A stretch of DNA of 59,346 bases from Gammaproteobacteria bacterium (GTDB lineage Bacteria; Pseudomonadota; Gammaproteobacteria; Acidiferrobacterales; SZUA-150): assembly GCA_029880755.1 (NCBI GenBank), contig JAOUNW010000001.1, positions 1 through 59,346 of the forward strand, written 5' to 3'. The stretch's first letter is position 1; each line of letters begins with the position of its first letter. This document shows positions 42,070 through 51,349 of this stretch, piece after piece. Made by a program: the position numbers and the translations under genes. The notes under the pieces are model-generated. The model made no database searches. It was not told the origin of the DNA and saw only the letters and a list, made by a program, of their open reading frames with translations.

Positions 42070-43326
42070 TTACGCTGCCTTCTTGCTGGTTCTTCGGCGA
42101 GCATTATTTGGCCGTTGTTTGAAAGCCACCTTCGGTTTTGATTTTTTCCATTTGTTGTTAGGTCTTTTCCTGGCTCCACGCTGTTCCGAAACAGTGGGTT
42201 CCAGGCCGGGAATCACTTCTCTGGCGAGTTTGTTGCCGGTCAGACGTTCAATGCCCGCCAGTTTCCCTCGATCGGATGATGCCACCAGTGAAATAGCAAC
42301 ACCTTGTTCACCACCCCGACCTGTGCGGCCGATGCGGTGAATGTAGTCTTCTGCGACCATGGGTAGGTCAAAGTTAATAACATGGCTGATGCCCCGGATA
42401 TCCAGACCACGTGCCGCCACATCGGTGGCAACTAGAAACTTTACCTTGCCTCCGCGCATACGTTCTACTGTGCGTTTTCTTTGCCCTTGGCCCATATCGC
42501 CGTGCAGCGCCGCGCTGGCGTGGCCGAGTCCGATCAGAGTCTTGGACAGTTTGTCAGCACCACGTTTGGTGGCAGTGAAAATAACCGCCTGCCGCAATTC
42601 CTCGCTGGTAAGATAATGAGATAACACATCGTGTTTATGATTCTCATTGTCGACGTGATGTATACGTTGTGTAATGGAAGCGTGCTGGACTGTGTTGGCC
42701 GCCAGTGCAACCCGTACCGGGTCCTTTAACAGTTGTTTGGCAATAGTAAGAACTTTGCCTTCCAGGGTCGCGGAGAACAACAGCGTCTGCCGGTCTGCGG
42801 GTGTCGCCTTGGCGATCATTTTGACGGCATCAACAAAACCCATATCAAGCATGCGATCGGCTTCGTCAAGTATGAGAATCTCCAGACGGGAAAAATCCAC
42901 CCGGCCTGATTCCATGTGATCCATTAAACGTCCCGGTGTTGCCACCAAAAGATCCAGGGGTTGACGCAATAACTTCATCTGCGGTGGATAGGGCATGCCG
43001 CCAACGACGCTGCCATTGGTGAAACGGGAGAAACGGCCGAACTGGCGGATATTATCGTTGACCTGCATGGCCAACTCGCGCGTGGGTGTCAGCACCAGTA
43101 CGCGGGGGCCATTGCCTTTCTTTTTGGTTGGGGTTAGCAGGCGCTGTAGTGCCGGTAGAACAAAGGCGGCGGTTTTGCCTGTGCCTGTTTGGGCCGATGC
43201 CATAATATCGCGTCCATTAAGGATGGGCGGAATAGCTTCACGCTGGATATCAGTGGGCTGGGTAAAGTTGCTGGCTTCGATGGCCTTCAACAAATTGGCG
43301 TCAAGATTAAAATTCTGAAAAGACAT
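42070..43326 (-). CDS. DEAD-box RNA helicase, RhlE-like (copy 2)
   Basis: A 418-residue RNA helicase. The start at 43326 (MSFQNFNLDANLL) has GGAG upstream. Motifs: PTDIQREAIPPI, SAQTGTGKTAAF near 50, PTRELAMQV, ILDEADRMLDMG near 155, FSATLEG, and HRIGRTGRGG near 335, then a basic tail (KRPNNKWKKSKPKV ... RRTSKKAA). It belongs to the same subfamily as copy 1 but is clearly diverged. It may assist ribosome assembly or RNA decay in the cold. Confidence 0.9.
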   Translation of the reverse strand: MSFQNFNLDANLLKAIEASNFTQPTDIQREAIPPILNGRDIMASAQTGTGKTAAFVLPALQRLLTPTKKKGNGPRVLVLTPTRELAMQVNDNIRQFGRFSRFTNGSVVGGMPYPPQMKLLRQPLDLLVATPGRLMDHMESGRVDFSRLEILILDEADRMLDMGFVDAVKMIAKATPADRQTLLFSATLEGKVLTIAKQLLKDPVRVALAANTVQHASITQRIHHVDNENHKHDVLSHYLTSEELRQAVIFTATKRGADKLSKTLIGLGHASAALHGDMGQGQRKRTVERMRGGKVKFLVATDVAARGLDIRGISHVINFDLPMVAEDYIHRIGRTGRGGEQGVAISLVASSDRGKLAGIERLTGNKLAREVIPGLEPTVSEQRGARKRPNNKWKKSKPKVAFKQRPNNARRRTSKKAA

Positions 43327-43634
43327 AAGTACTCCGGATTTGCCTTTTACGGACAAACCAAAACGAACGATTGAATACTGAACTTGGGACGGGATGTCCG
43401 GTGGAAATCACGTAACCTGGTTCACTTAAATACCGCTAAGGGTATTGTTAACGCCGCTAACCAGGAAATCATTGAAGTAGAAACAACGGGGAGGTCAGAA
43501 ACGTCTACTCCTCTAAGGAGTGGGCGCACTATACGCAGTTAAGGGGGGCGGCACAAGAGAAATAAATAGTCTATGATCCGGGGTCCCGGGAAGCCCCTTT
43601 TCCGCTATTTCGGCGGATTTTGCGATAAAGGTCT
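43327..43634. promoter_or_regulatory. Helicase leader and rlmJ upstream region
   Basis: A 308-base gap. On the minus strand a TATAGT element near 43530-43535 followed by a hairpin (ACTCC/GGAGT near 43505-43520) suggests a helicase transcript with a leader of about 190 bases. Long leaders are usual for cold-induced helicases. No other feature is seen. Confidence 0.45.
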
Positions 43635-44480
43635 ATGTTAAGTTATTTGCACAGTTACCACGCCGGCAATTTTGCCGATGTAGTTAAACATGTGACCCTG
43701 GTTGGGTTATTGCAGGCCATTTTACGTAAGGATACGCCTTGTTATGTGCACGACAGTCATGCTGGCCGCGGTCTGTATCATTTTAGTAGCCGGGAATCAC
43801 TGCAGGGACGCGAATTCGAAAATGGTATTGGCCGTTTGTGGCAGGTGCAGCAGGCACCGGAGCTGATCCAGCAATATCTGGCATTGGTACAGCGTTACAA
43901 TACTAAACCCGGCGAACTGCTTCATTATCCGGGTTCGCCGGCGATTGCCCAGGCCATGCTACGGCAAACGGATCGGCTACTGCTGACGGAACTGCATCCC
44001 ATGGAATATGAGCGACTTGTTAAACAGTTCAGTCCTGACAGGCGTATTCGGATTGATCAGCAAGATGCCTATCAAGGCCTAAAGGCCTTTCTGCCGCCTG
44101 CTGAGCGTCGAGGCTTGGTGTTAATCGACCCCGCCTATGAAAGAAAAGATGAATACGAACATGTCATCACCGGCCTGATTCAGGCCCACAAGCGTTGGGC
44201 CAATGGCATCTATGTTATTTGGTATCCCGTTATGTCCAGGGCGTTACAAGCGCGCTTTATTGAGGCGTGCAAGGCAGCAGACATACCGAAAATGCTGCAC
44301 GCGGAATTTATGACAAAGGCGTTCTCCTATAGTCTGGATTTTGTCGGTTGTGGTGTTGTGATCGTTAATCCGCCATGGAAACTGGATAAGACATTGGAAG
44401 AAAACCTTGACTGGTTGCTGCCTGTATTGCAGCAGGGACCAGGCGCTCGCACCCGGGTGCAATGGATTGTGCCTGAATAG
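43635..44480 (+). CDS. rlmJ: 23S rRNA (adenine-N6)-methyltransferase RlmJ
   Basis: A 281-residue protein matching RlmJ (formerly YhiR/ComJ) over its length: MLSYLHSYHAGNFADVVKHV at the start, DSHAGRGLYHF near residue 42, and catalytic LIDPAYERKDEY near 161 in place of the common DPPYE. RlmJ methylates A2030 of 23S rRNA. The DPAYE variant is still within the amino-methyltransferase motif. It is monocistronic and converges with the subtilase gene. Confidence 0.92.
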   Translation: MLSYLHSYHAGNFADVVKHVTLVGLLQAILRKDTPCYVHDSHAGRGLYHFSSRESLQGREFENGIGRLWQVQQAPELIQQYLALVQRYNTKPGELLHYPGSPAIAQAMLRQTDRLLLTELHPMEYERLVKQFSPDRRIRIDQQDAYQGLKAFLPPAERRGLVLIDPAYERKDEYEHVITGLIQAHKRWANGIYVIWYPVMSRALQARFIEACKAADIPKMLHAEFMTKAFSYSLDFVGCGVVIVNPPWKLDKTLEENLDWLLPVLQQGPGARTRVQWIVPE

Positions 44481-44494
44481 TCTTGTTCGAGCTT

Positions 44495-46564
44495 TTAAGG
44501 CACGCTGTTGTTGAGCAACATTTGTTTAAATAAAAGTAAATCAGGCAAAGTGATGTATCCGTCCGGTGCGCCGGCTGGATACAGGTCGCCATGCAGCAGG
44601 TCATTGAGAGTTGGGGGAATCTCGCCCATCATGATGCGCCACAACACCACGTAATCGCCTAGGTTGATCAAGCCGTCCGGTGCGCCCAGGGGGCCGACGT
44701 CGCCGTCCATGTAGTTGAAATTGTCCGGGTAGGGATCGTTAACATCGATCAACCCATCTCCATCGTCATCAATATCGCAGGCGTTACCCTGGCCGTCACT
44801 ATCAGTATCAGTCTGATCGATGTTGGCAGTATTAATGCAGTTATCACAGACATCGCCGATGCCGTCGTTGTCTGTATCCAATTGGTCGGCGTTGGGGGTT
44901 GTAAAGCAGTTATCACAGACATCACCAATACCATCGTTATCCATGTCTGTTTGATCTGGATTGGGCGTGGTTAGGCAATTATCGCATATATCACCGATGC
45001 CATCGTTGTCCGCATCCAGTTGATCAGGGTTGGGTGTGATGGCGCAATTGTCGCAGACATCGCCCACGCCATCGTTATCCGTATCCAATTGATCGGGGTT
45101 AGACGTGATAGTGCAGTTGTCGCAAAGGTCGCCGATACCATCACCGTCGGTATCGAGTTGGTCCGCGTTGGGTGTTGATAAACAGTTGTCACAGACATCA
45201 CCAATGCCATCGTTGTCCATATCCAGTTGATCGGGATTGATGGTGAGCGGACAGTTATCAATGTTATCGCAAACACCATCGTTGTCGTTATCCGTGCAGG
45301 GTAATCGTAATAAGGGTTCCTGAATGCCGTCAGGATCATCCGCGCATACGCCATTGATGCCGTTGGCGCAAGGTGTCGGATCACCCAGAGCAATGAGTGC
45401 CGCCTTGACCTGGGCCGGTGTTGCACCGGGGTGATCCACCAGATAGATCGCAGCAGCGCCCGCCACATGAGGACTGGCCATGCTGGTGCCGTCGATGGTA
45501 TTGGTTCCGCCACCTATCCAGGTGGACAGTATCCGAATCCCGGGTGCCATGATATCGACGCCGGAGCCGTAATTGCTAAAGCAGGCGAAACTGTCGTCCA
45601 CATTCTCCGTGCAGGCCGAAAAAGATACACCACCTGTACCTGTGCCGCCGCTTTGTCCATCGAAATCGGAAAGCGCGGACACGGTAATGACATCGGGGTG
45701 ACCAGCAGGTGAAACGTTGCTGACATCAGTGAGTTCATTACCGGCGGCGACCACATAAACGATGCCCGCTGCAACGGAATTGGAGATCGCTGTGTCGAAG
45801 GCGCTGCTTGAACCACTGAAGCCCAGGCTCATATTGACGACCTCGATTTCATTCGCGTGCGCGGTAACGTAATCCATGCCGGCGATGATAATGCTTAGCC
45901 ATGCCCTGCCGGTATCTGGAAATACCTTTACCGCCCACAGACGCGCCCCAGGCGCCATGCCAACAACGCCGATATCGTTGTCAATGGCTGCAGCGGTACC
46001 GGCAACATGAGTGCCGTGTCCTTCATTGTCGTTGGCAGAGACATCATTGTCGACGCAACTGGCGCTATTGATATTGCCGGTGCAGGAGGCGTAATGGAAC
46101 ACATTTAAGTCAGGATGGTCCAGGTCAATGCCGGTATCGAGAATGGCGATGTCCACATCCATGGGATCGTTGATGCCATCGATTTTGGCAGTGGGGTTGG
46201 TATCGGCCTCAGCCCGGTCTATACCCGTGGGCAGTGTCTGCGCATAAAGTTTGACTTCGCGGTCCGGCTCGACCGATAGCACTCTCGGATCTTTTTTCAA
46301 TGCCTGAAGCCGGTTAGCGGGCACCAGAAACGTGGCGCCTCTTAGTGTGTTCCGGTATACAAAGCGGGTTTGTAAGCTATGAACCCGTGCAAGGTCTGTC
46401 GCGATTGCGCGCGGATCTTCAGTTGTTTTGAAAACAACAATATAGCGTTCAAGATTGGTGTTGGCCGGAGGATCGGCTGACCATGCTGCCGGCGTGAGCA
46501 GCAGACAAAGCGAAATGAAAAAATACCTTCTCCATCCGAATATAGTTGGACTGAATGAATTCAT
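44495..46564 (-). CDS. Secreted subtilisin-like protease with thrombospondin-3 repeats and dockerin-like end
   Basis: A 689-residue exported S8 protease. Signal peptide 1-29; I9 propeptide about 40-107; catalytic domain with Asp (ILDTGIDLDHPDL, about 144), His (NEGHGTHVAGT, about 185) and Ser (GTSMASPHVAGA, about 360), all intact. Seven 23-residue thrombospondin type 3 calcium-binding repeats follow (about 435-596). The end has two copies of a dockerin-like unit, GAPDGLINLGDYVVLWRIM and GAPDGYITLPDLLLFKQML. It is probably a calcium-stabilised extracellular protease. No cohesin is seen in the window. Confidence 0.9.
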   Translation of the reverse strand: MNSFSPTIFGWRRYFFISLCLLLTPAAWSADPPANTNLERYIVVFKTTEDPRAIATDLARVHSLQTRFVYRNTLRGATFLVPANRLQALKKDPRVLSVEPDREVKLYAQTLPTGIDRAEADTNPTAKIDGINDPMDVDIAILDTGIDLDHPDLNVFHYASCTGNINSASCVDNDVSANDNEGHGTHVAGTAAAIDNDIGVVGMAPGARLWAVKVFPDTGRAWLSIIIAGMDYVTAHANEIEVVNMSLGFSGSSSAFDTAISNSVAAGIVYVVAAGNELTDVSNVSPAGHPDVITVSALSDFDGQSGGTGTGGVSFSACTENVDDSFACFSNYGSGVDIMAPGIRILSTWIGGGTNTIDGTSMASPHVAGAAAIYLVDHPGATPAQVKAALIALGDPTPCANGINGVCADDPDGIQEPLLRLPCTDNDNDGVCDNIDNCPLTINPDQLDMDNDGIGDVCDNCLSTPNADQLDTDGDGIGDLCDNCTITSNPDQLDTDNDGVGDVCDNCAITPNPDQLDADNDGIGDICDNCLTTPNPDQTDMDNDGIGDVCDNCFTTPNADQLDTDNDGIGDVCDNCINTANIDQTDTDSDGQGNACDIDDDGDGLIDVNDPYPDNFNYMDGDVGPLGAPDGLINLGDYVVLWRIMMGEIPPTLNDLLHGDLYPAGAPDGYITLPDLLLFKQMLLNNSVP
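44777..45259 (-). repeat. Seven 69-base tandem repeats (thrombospondin type 3)
   Basis: In-frame tandem repeats inside the subtilase gene, each coding for 23 residues of the form DNCxxTxNxDQxDxDxDGxGDxC. Each unit should bind calcium through its Asp-rich loops. The DNA repeat makes copy number prone to change by slippage or recombination. Confidence 0.88.
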
Positions 46565-46831
46565 TGCTTTTATTGTTACCGGTCCCTTGTATGGGGCCGT
46601 CTCCTCCTTACCGCCCCGATAGAATACCTTATATTAGATGAGGGGTTAACTGGAAAATCGGGATAGGTGTGCTTGGTGCGATAACTTAATGTAAGAAAAC
46701 ACAATAAATACTTGTTCATGGATTTATCAGAGGAGGGAGGCCGCCTTAAATAACTGTAGATTCGTCGCCAAAGGCGAGGAGGGTTGTTGTAAGCCAAGGA
46801 ACTTTCATTGCTTGTCGGGTTCAATGAATAA

Positions 46832-47602
46832 ATGATGTGTGATTCGACGCGTTACAAAAGAATACTTCTAATGCTGGGGATAAGTCATATACTGATGAGC
46901 GCAGAGATGACGCTGGCAGAAGAATATCAAAGTGGCCCGGACCAGTCCGTGATGGTGGAGCTTTACACGTCTGAAGGTTGTAGTAGTTGTCCTCCCGCAG
47001 AGCAGTACCTCAATAGTTATATTGGCACCGCGCAGTTATGGAAAACACATTTCCCCATGGCGTTTCATGTGGACTACTGGGATTATCTGGGATGGAAAGA
47101 CCGGTTTTCCGATTCGGCGCACAGTACCCGCCAACGTGTTTATGCGCGTCACTTAAAGCAGCGTACCCTGTTTACACCCGCGTTTTTTGTTAACGGCCAG
47201 CCCTGGCGGCCGGGTTGGTTTAATGACAAATATCCACCGGTTTCAAGCAAGCCGGGCGGCTTGTTGACAATAAATGTGGAGAAACAGGCGCTAGAGGTGG
47301 ACTACCAGCCAACCAAAAAATTGAATCATCAGGAACTGGTGCTTCACGTGGTTGTGCTGGGCCTGGGCCTAACCACCAACATAGAAGCCGGGGAAAATAA
47401 GGGCCGAATGGCCCGACATGATTTTGTAGTATTGGAGCATGATCGCTATCCAGGCAAGGATGCGAAGTGGCGTGTTACCTTGCCAAAATTTAATAAGTAC
47501 GACGCCAGGGAATTGGCCCTGGTTGCCTGGGTCAGTGTTGTGGGTGACCCCACGCCCCTGCAGGTGGCCGGTGGTCCGTGGCACCCCTCAAAAGATAAGT
47601 AG
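46832..47602 (+). CDS. DUF1223 thioredoxin-like exported protein
   Basis: A 256-residue protein with a signal peptide (residues 1-28). The DUF1223 signature is clear: VELYTSEGCSSCPPAEQYL near residue 45 with a CxxC, VDYWDYLGWKDRFSD near 85, and FVNGQPW near 125. The fold is thioredoxin-like but no redox partner is known. The role is unknown; metal or thiol stress has been proposed for such proteins only by analogy. The start could be at either of two adjacent ATGs (46832, 46835). Confidence 0.85.
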   Translation: MMCDSTRYKRILLMLGISHILMSAEMTLAEEYQSGPDQSVMVELYTSEGCSSCPPAEQYLNSYIGTAQLWKTHFPMAFHVDYWDYLGWKDRFSDSAHSTRQRVYARHLKQRTLFTPAFFVNGQPWRPGWFNDKYPPVSSKPGGLLTINVEKQALEVDYQPTKKLNHQELVLHVVVLGLGLTTNIEAGENKGRMARHDFVVLEHDRYPGKDAKWRVTLPKFNKYDARELALVAWVSVVGDPTPLQVAGGPWHPSKDK

Positions 47603-47765
47603 GCAGCGAATTATTTTTCGTTAGATCTATTCTCTCACCTTTATTTCAGCCGGTTTGTGGCGCAATATTTGATTAGCAAGGCACCGATGTTGGCGTTCCC
47701 AAAGATTTCCTGTCGATGAGTTCGCCCCGAGCAGCTCAAACCTATTCTTCTTATGGGTGTGTTAA

Positions 47766-49136
47766 GTGACGCATCGCTATACCGAGAGTGATGAAGTGAA
47801 TTTGTCTTTACGGCATTCCGTTAAAGACGGAGTCGCCTATTCTGTTATGAGTGGTGGTGGTGAAAGTTTCTTTTCCGCTTTTGCTCTCTATTTTAAAGCA
47901 AGCACTGCTGAAATCGGTGTGCTCGCTTCGTTACCTCCCATGCTCGCCAGTTTTGCCCAACTGGTGTCTGCGTGGCTGGGGCGGCGCTTTCATCAGCGCA
48001 AAACTATCATACTAATGGGTGCAAGCATGCAGGCAGTCATGCTCATCCCCTTGGGTTTGCTACCCATTTTGTTTCCCGATAATGCTGTCACATTATTGAT
48101 CTTGTCTGCAGTGCTCTATTTTGCCGGCGCTAACCTGGCAACACCGCAGTGGAACAGCCTCATGGGAGACCTGGTGCCGGAGCGTCGCCGTGGCCGTTAC
48201 TTTGCCAGGCGCACACGCTTGTGCAGTATTACTGCATTTAGCTCGTTGATTGTTGCCGGCATTATCCTGGATTTGTTCGACCGTAATGCGTATACCTTGG
48301 CGGGGTACTTGTTGATCTTTGCTGTTGCCATGGGTGCGCGGCTGGTGTCTGTCTACTACTTATGGCAGATGTTGGATCCTTCGCATCATGTGGCTTCGCT
48401 CGAGTCGCCGTTTAAGGCGGGCATTACTAAACAGTTATTCAAATCCCGGTTTATCCATTTTTCAAGTTTCTATGCCTTGATGCAGCTTGCCGTGGCGATC
48501 GCTTCACCATTCTTTATTGTTTACCAGTTACGAGATTTACAGTTCTCTTATCTGGAATACACCGTGAGCACGTCAATGTCTGTGCTCATGCAATTCATTG
48601 CCTTAAATCGCTGGGGGCGTATCAGTGATGTGTTCGGTAATCGTCTGATTCTAGCCACAACCGGTTTTATGATTCCTGTATTGCCTTTTCTTTGGTTGTT
48701 GTCGACGAATTACATTTATATTTTGCTGGTACAAGCCTTTGGTGGCCTGGCGTGGGCTGGTTTTTCATTAAGCGCCAGCAATTATTTGTATGATTTGATA
48801 CCGTCAAAAAAACGGGCGACGTACATGGCATTTCATAACGTACTAGCCAGCATCGCTGTGTTTTTGGGTGCATTGATTGGCGGTTACCTGGGTACGCATC
48901 TGCCAAAACAGGTTGAGATATTCGGCGAGACCTATGAGTGGTTGAGTGTGTTATACGGTGTATTTCTCGCCTCAGGTATTATGCGGTTGAGTGCATCCCT
49001 GATCTTTCTACCTCGCCTGAAGGAGATGCGCGATGTCAGGCCCATGACCGTACGGGGTCTGATCTTTCGAGTGGCGCGCTTCTCTCTATCTGGGTTGACC
49101 TTTGATGTTATCGGCCAAAAGCGGCGCAAGCCGTAA
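47766..49136 (+). CDS. MFS transporter
   Basis: A 456-residue major facilitator with about 12 helices. Loop motif RRHxR-like patterns (PERRRGRYFARRTRL near residue 140 and LIPSKKRATYMAFHN near 345) fit MFS loops 4-5 and 10-11. The start is GTG at 47766. The substrate is unknown. Its stop abuts the purT stop on the opposite strand with no gap. Confidence 0.82.
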   Translation: MTHRYTESDEVNLSLRHSVKDGVAYSVMSGGGESFFSAFALYFKASTAEIGVLASLPPMLASFAQLVSAWLGRRFHQRKTIILMGASMQAVMLIPLGLLPILFPDNAVTLLILSAVLYFAGANLATPQWNSLMGDLVPERRRGRYFARRTRLCSITAFSSLIVAGIILDLFDRNAYTLAGYLLIFAVAMGARLVSVYYLWQMLDPSHHVASLESPFKAGITKQLFKSRFIHFSSFYALMQLAVAIASPFFIVYQLRDLQFSYLEYTVSTSMSVLMQFIALNRWGRISDVFGNRLILATTGFMIPVLPFLWLLSTNYIYILLVQAFGGLAWAGFSLSASNYLYDLIPSKKRATYMAFHNVLASIAVFLGALIGGYLGTHLPKQVEIFGETYEWLSVLYGVFLASGIMRLSASLIFLPRLKEMRDVRPMTVRGLIFRVARFSLSGLTFDVIGQKRRKP

Positions 49137-50336
49137 TCATCTTGCTACCGGCGTAACCTTGTCGGCAGCGAGTTTGGCGTTTCTTCGAGCGGCATCGGTA
49201 TCGTTGGCATAAGCCAGTGCCACACCCATACGTCGCCGCGTAAAAGCCTCTGGTTTGCCAAACAAGCGGATTTCCGTATTGGGTACACGCAAGGCCTCAT
49301 CGACATTCTCAAACGCAATGCCTTTTTCATCCATGGCGCCGTAGATAACGGCGCTGGCGCCGGGGTTGCGCAATGCGGTGGAAACGGGTAAGCCGAGTAC
49401 AGCGCGGGCGTGTAATTCGAATTCATTTTGCATTTGAGTAATCATAGTCACCATGCCGGTATCATGCGGCCGCGGACTGACCTCGCTAAACCAAACCTGA
49501 TCACCCTTAATAAACAACTCAACACCGAAAAGACCCATGCCGCCGAGATTGCCGGTAACGGCGCCGGCAATTTCGCGGGCGCGTTGCAGCGCTGCCGGAC
49601 TCATGGGTTGAGGTTGCCAGCTTTCCACGTAATCGCCTTTCACCTGGATATGACCGATAGGTTCACAGAAATGGGTTTCAACTTCCCCGGCAGCGTCTAA
49701 GGCGCGAACTGTAAGTAAAGTGATCTCATAATCGAAATCGATTTTTTGCTCAACAATAATGCGCGTTTTTTGAACTCGACCGCCGCTCATGGCGTAGTCC
49801 CAGGCGCTTTGAATATCATCCGGGCCATTGATAGTGGATTGTCCTTTGCCGGACGAGGACATAACCGGCTTAACGATACAGGGATAACCGATGCCATCGT
49901 CGATGGCTTGTGTTAATTGTTCCAGGGATTCGGCAAAGGCATAACGTGAGGTCGGCAGATCTAATTCCTCCGCCGCCATACGCCGGATTCCTTCGCGGTT
50001 CATGGTCAGTTGCGCGGCGCGGGCCGTTGGAATGACGGTGGCCAATTCTTGGGCCTCGATATTGGCCAATTCATCCGTGGCAATGGCTTCAATCTCCGGC
50101 ACGATAAGGTCAGGGCGCTCCTGCTCCACCAATTGGCGCAGGGCTTTTGCATCAGCCATGTTGATGACATGAGCCCGATGCGCCACCTGGTGCCCCGGGG
50201 CATTGGCGTAGCGGTCAACCGCAATTACCTCTACACCCAGTCGTTGTAGGGCAATAATGACTTCCTTGCCCAGCTCGCCGCTGCCTAACAACATGACTTT
50301 GGTGGCCGACGGGGAAAGAGGCGTGCCGATGCGCAT
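49137..50336 (-). CDS. purT: Formate-dependent GAR transformylase PurT
   Basis: A 399-residue ATP-grasp enzyme that forms formyl-GAR from GAR, formate and ATP in purine synthesis. The start at 50336 (MRIGTPLSPSATKVMLLGSGELG) follows AAGGAGA. Family segments seen: ELGKEVIIALQRLGVEVIAVDRY, SSSGKGQSTI near 155, and FSEVSPRPHDTGMVT near 285. Length equals the usual 390-400. It is monocistronic and convergent with the MFS gene. Confidence 0.94.
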   Translation of the reverse strand: MRIGTPLSPSATKVMLLGSGELGKEVIIALQRLGVEVIAVDRYANAPGHQVAHRAHVINMADAKALRQLVEQERPDLIVPEIEAIATDELANIEAQELATVIPTARAAQLTMNREGIRRMAAEELDLPTSRYAFAESLEQLTQAIDDGIGYPCIVKPVMSSSGKGQSTINGPDDIQSAWDYAMSGGRVQKTRIIVEQKIDFDYEITLLTVRALDAAGEVETHFCEPIGHIQVKGDYVESWQPQPMSPAALQRAREIAGAVTGNLGGMGLFGVELFIKGDQVWFSEVSPRPHDTGMVTMITQMQNEFELHARAVLGLPVSTALRNPGASAVIYGAMDEKGIAFENVDEALRVPNTEIRLFGKPEAFTRRRMGVALAYANDTDAARRNAKLAADKVTPVAR

Positions 50337-50388
50337 GGTGGATCTCCTTATTGGGTGAGGGCGCCATTCTAATGGGTGGGCCTGGAAA

Positions 50389-50880
50389 TACAAAAACCCC
50401 TGAAGGGGACTTTATTTTTCGCGCGCGACCAGAACGAGCGTAGCGATGTTCAGGAAGTGCTTAATGAAACGCCGCAGGCGGTTCTAAAGCGCCCGGAGAG
50501 ATTACTCGGGGCTCTGCCCCTCGCCCTTTGGGCCAGCGTCGCTCACTGCGCTCCGCTGTTCCACCCGCTGAATTTACTTCATGCGCCAGCCTGCTTGGCT
50601 CAGGCGCATGCCATTCAGCGGGATGGTCGAACTGAGGAGTTCGCTCTCAACCTGGGCACGAAAAAATAAAAACCCCCTTGCGGGGGCTTTAATTTTTTGG
50701 CGCGCCCGGAGAGATTATTCGGCGCAAGCGCCTCACCCCGTTCGGGGCCGCCGTCGCAACAATCGCTCCGGCGTTCCACACTGCTTCGCAGTGTGGTCGA
50801 ACAGGTTTATGACGACGTCGGGAGTTCGAATGTCACGCTAACCCACCAAATAAAAAAAGGCCCTAAAGGACCTGTTTTTT
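50389..50880 (-). repeat. Tandem tRNA-Arg 3'-end/terminator repeats
   Basis: Downstream of tRNA-Arg on the minus strand, three units each join a T-rich terminator hairpin (around 50390-50413, 50669-50696 and 50851-50880) to a piece of the tRNA 3' end. Two extra copies of that 3' end are visible: 50489-50503 and 50698-50716 (the latter includes the CCA). An inverted T-arm copy lies at 50817-50831. Between them lie GC-rich inserts with their own hairpins. Several open frames here are artefacts. Confidence 0.75.
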
Positions 50881-50883
50881 ATT

Positions 50884-50960
50884 TGGCGCGCCCGGAGAGA
50901 TTCGAACTCCCGACCAACCGGTTCGAAGCCGGTTACTCTATCCAGCTGAGCTACGGGCGC
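50884..50960 (-). tRNA. tRNA-Arg (anticodon TCG)
   Basis: A full cloverleaf can be drawn on the minus strand: acceptor GCGCCCG with CGGGCGC, D-arm GCTC/GAG, anticodon stem ACCGG/CCGGT with loop CTTCGAA (anticodon TCG, decoding CGA), and T-loop TTCGAAT. The discriminator G is followed by an encoded CCA (50884-50886). It is the only tRNA in the window. Confidence 0.93.
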
Positions 50961-51018
50961 AATGGCCGTGAAGCGTATCACGAAAACAGGGGGGCAAGTC
51001 AGGATACGATTTACCTAA

Positions 51019-51051
51019 ACAAAAATCCCGGCTGGGCCGGGATTTTTGTTT
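51019..51051. terminator. Intrinsic terminator after the DUF2892 gene
   Basis: A near-perfect hairpin (AAAAATCCCGGC with GCCGGGATTTTT) between the DUF2892 gene and tRNA-Arg; symmetric, so it can work on both strands. Confidence 0.87.
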
Positions 51052-51070
51052 AACGATTGATCGCAAGTGG

Positions 51071-51274
51071 CTAGTTAAAGGCATTGCCCGGTTTGGCGCC
51101 CAGGGCCTTCAGGATCATTGCCAGAGGGCAAAAGCGGGTAAAGGCTGCCTGCAGCAGGTTGACTCCCACAAACAGAGTTAAAGCCAGCCAATAGACGGAA
51201 AAGAGCTGGGACAGGGCCACGCTGAAGAGAACAACAAAGCCGGCAAAGGCCAATACAATACGGTCGATACTCAT
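51071..51274 (-). CDS. DUF2892 (YgaP-like) membrane protein
   Basis: A 67-residue protein with two hydrophobic helices (RIVLAFAGFVVLFSVAL and YWLALTLFVGVNLLQAAF) followed by FCPLAMILKALG. This is the DUF2892 unit found as the membrane part of the rhodanese YgaP and as a single protein beside sulfide-responsive genes. A rhodanese domain is absent. A palindromic operator-like site lies at 51350-51369 upstream. Confidence 0.85.
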   Translation of the reverse strand: MSIDRIVLAFAGFVVLFSVALSQLFSVYWLALTLFVGVNLLQAAFTRFCPLAMILKALGAKPGNAFN

Positions 51275-51349
51275 GAACTACTTACCTCATTTTGTAATCT
51301 GGGGCAGGCGGGCATCGAGCCGGACTGCCAGGTTAAATCGAGGCGCATA

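Noticed and set aside
44777..45259. Regular repeats considered as a CRISPR array
   Set aside because: The repeats are in frame, contiguous without spacers, and code for calcium-binding protein repeats.
44971..45513. Minus-strand open frame of 180 codons in the thrombospondin repeats
   Set aside because: Alternate frame of the repeat array; repeats of a multiple of three bases keep all frames open.
50376..51053. Several open frames around the tRNA-Arg repeats
   Set aside because: They read through tRNA-derived repeats, terminators and the tRNA itself.
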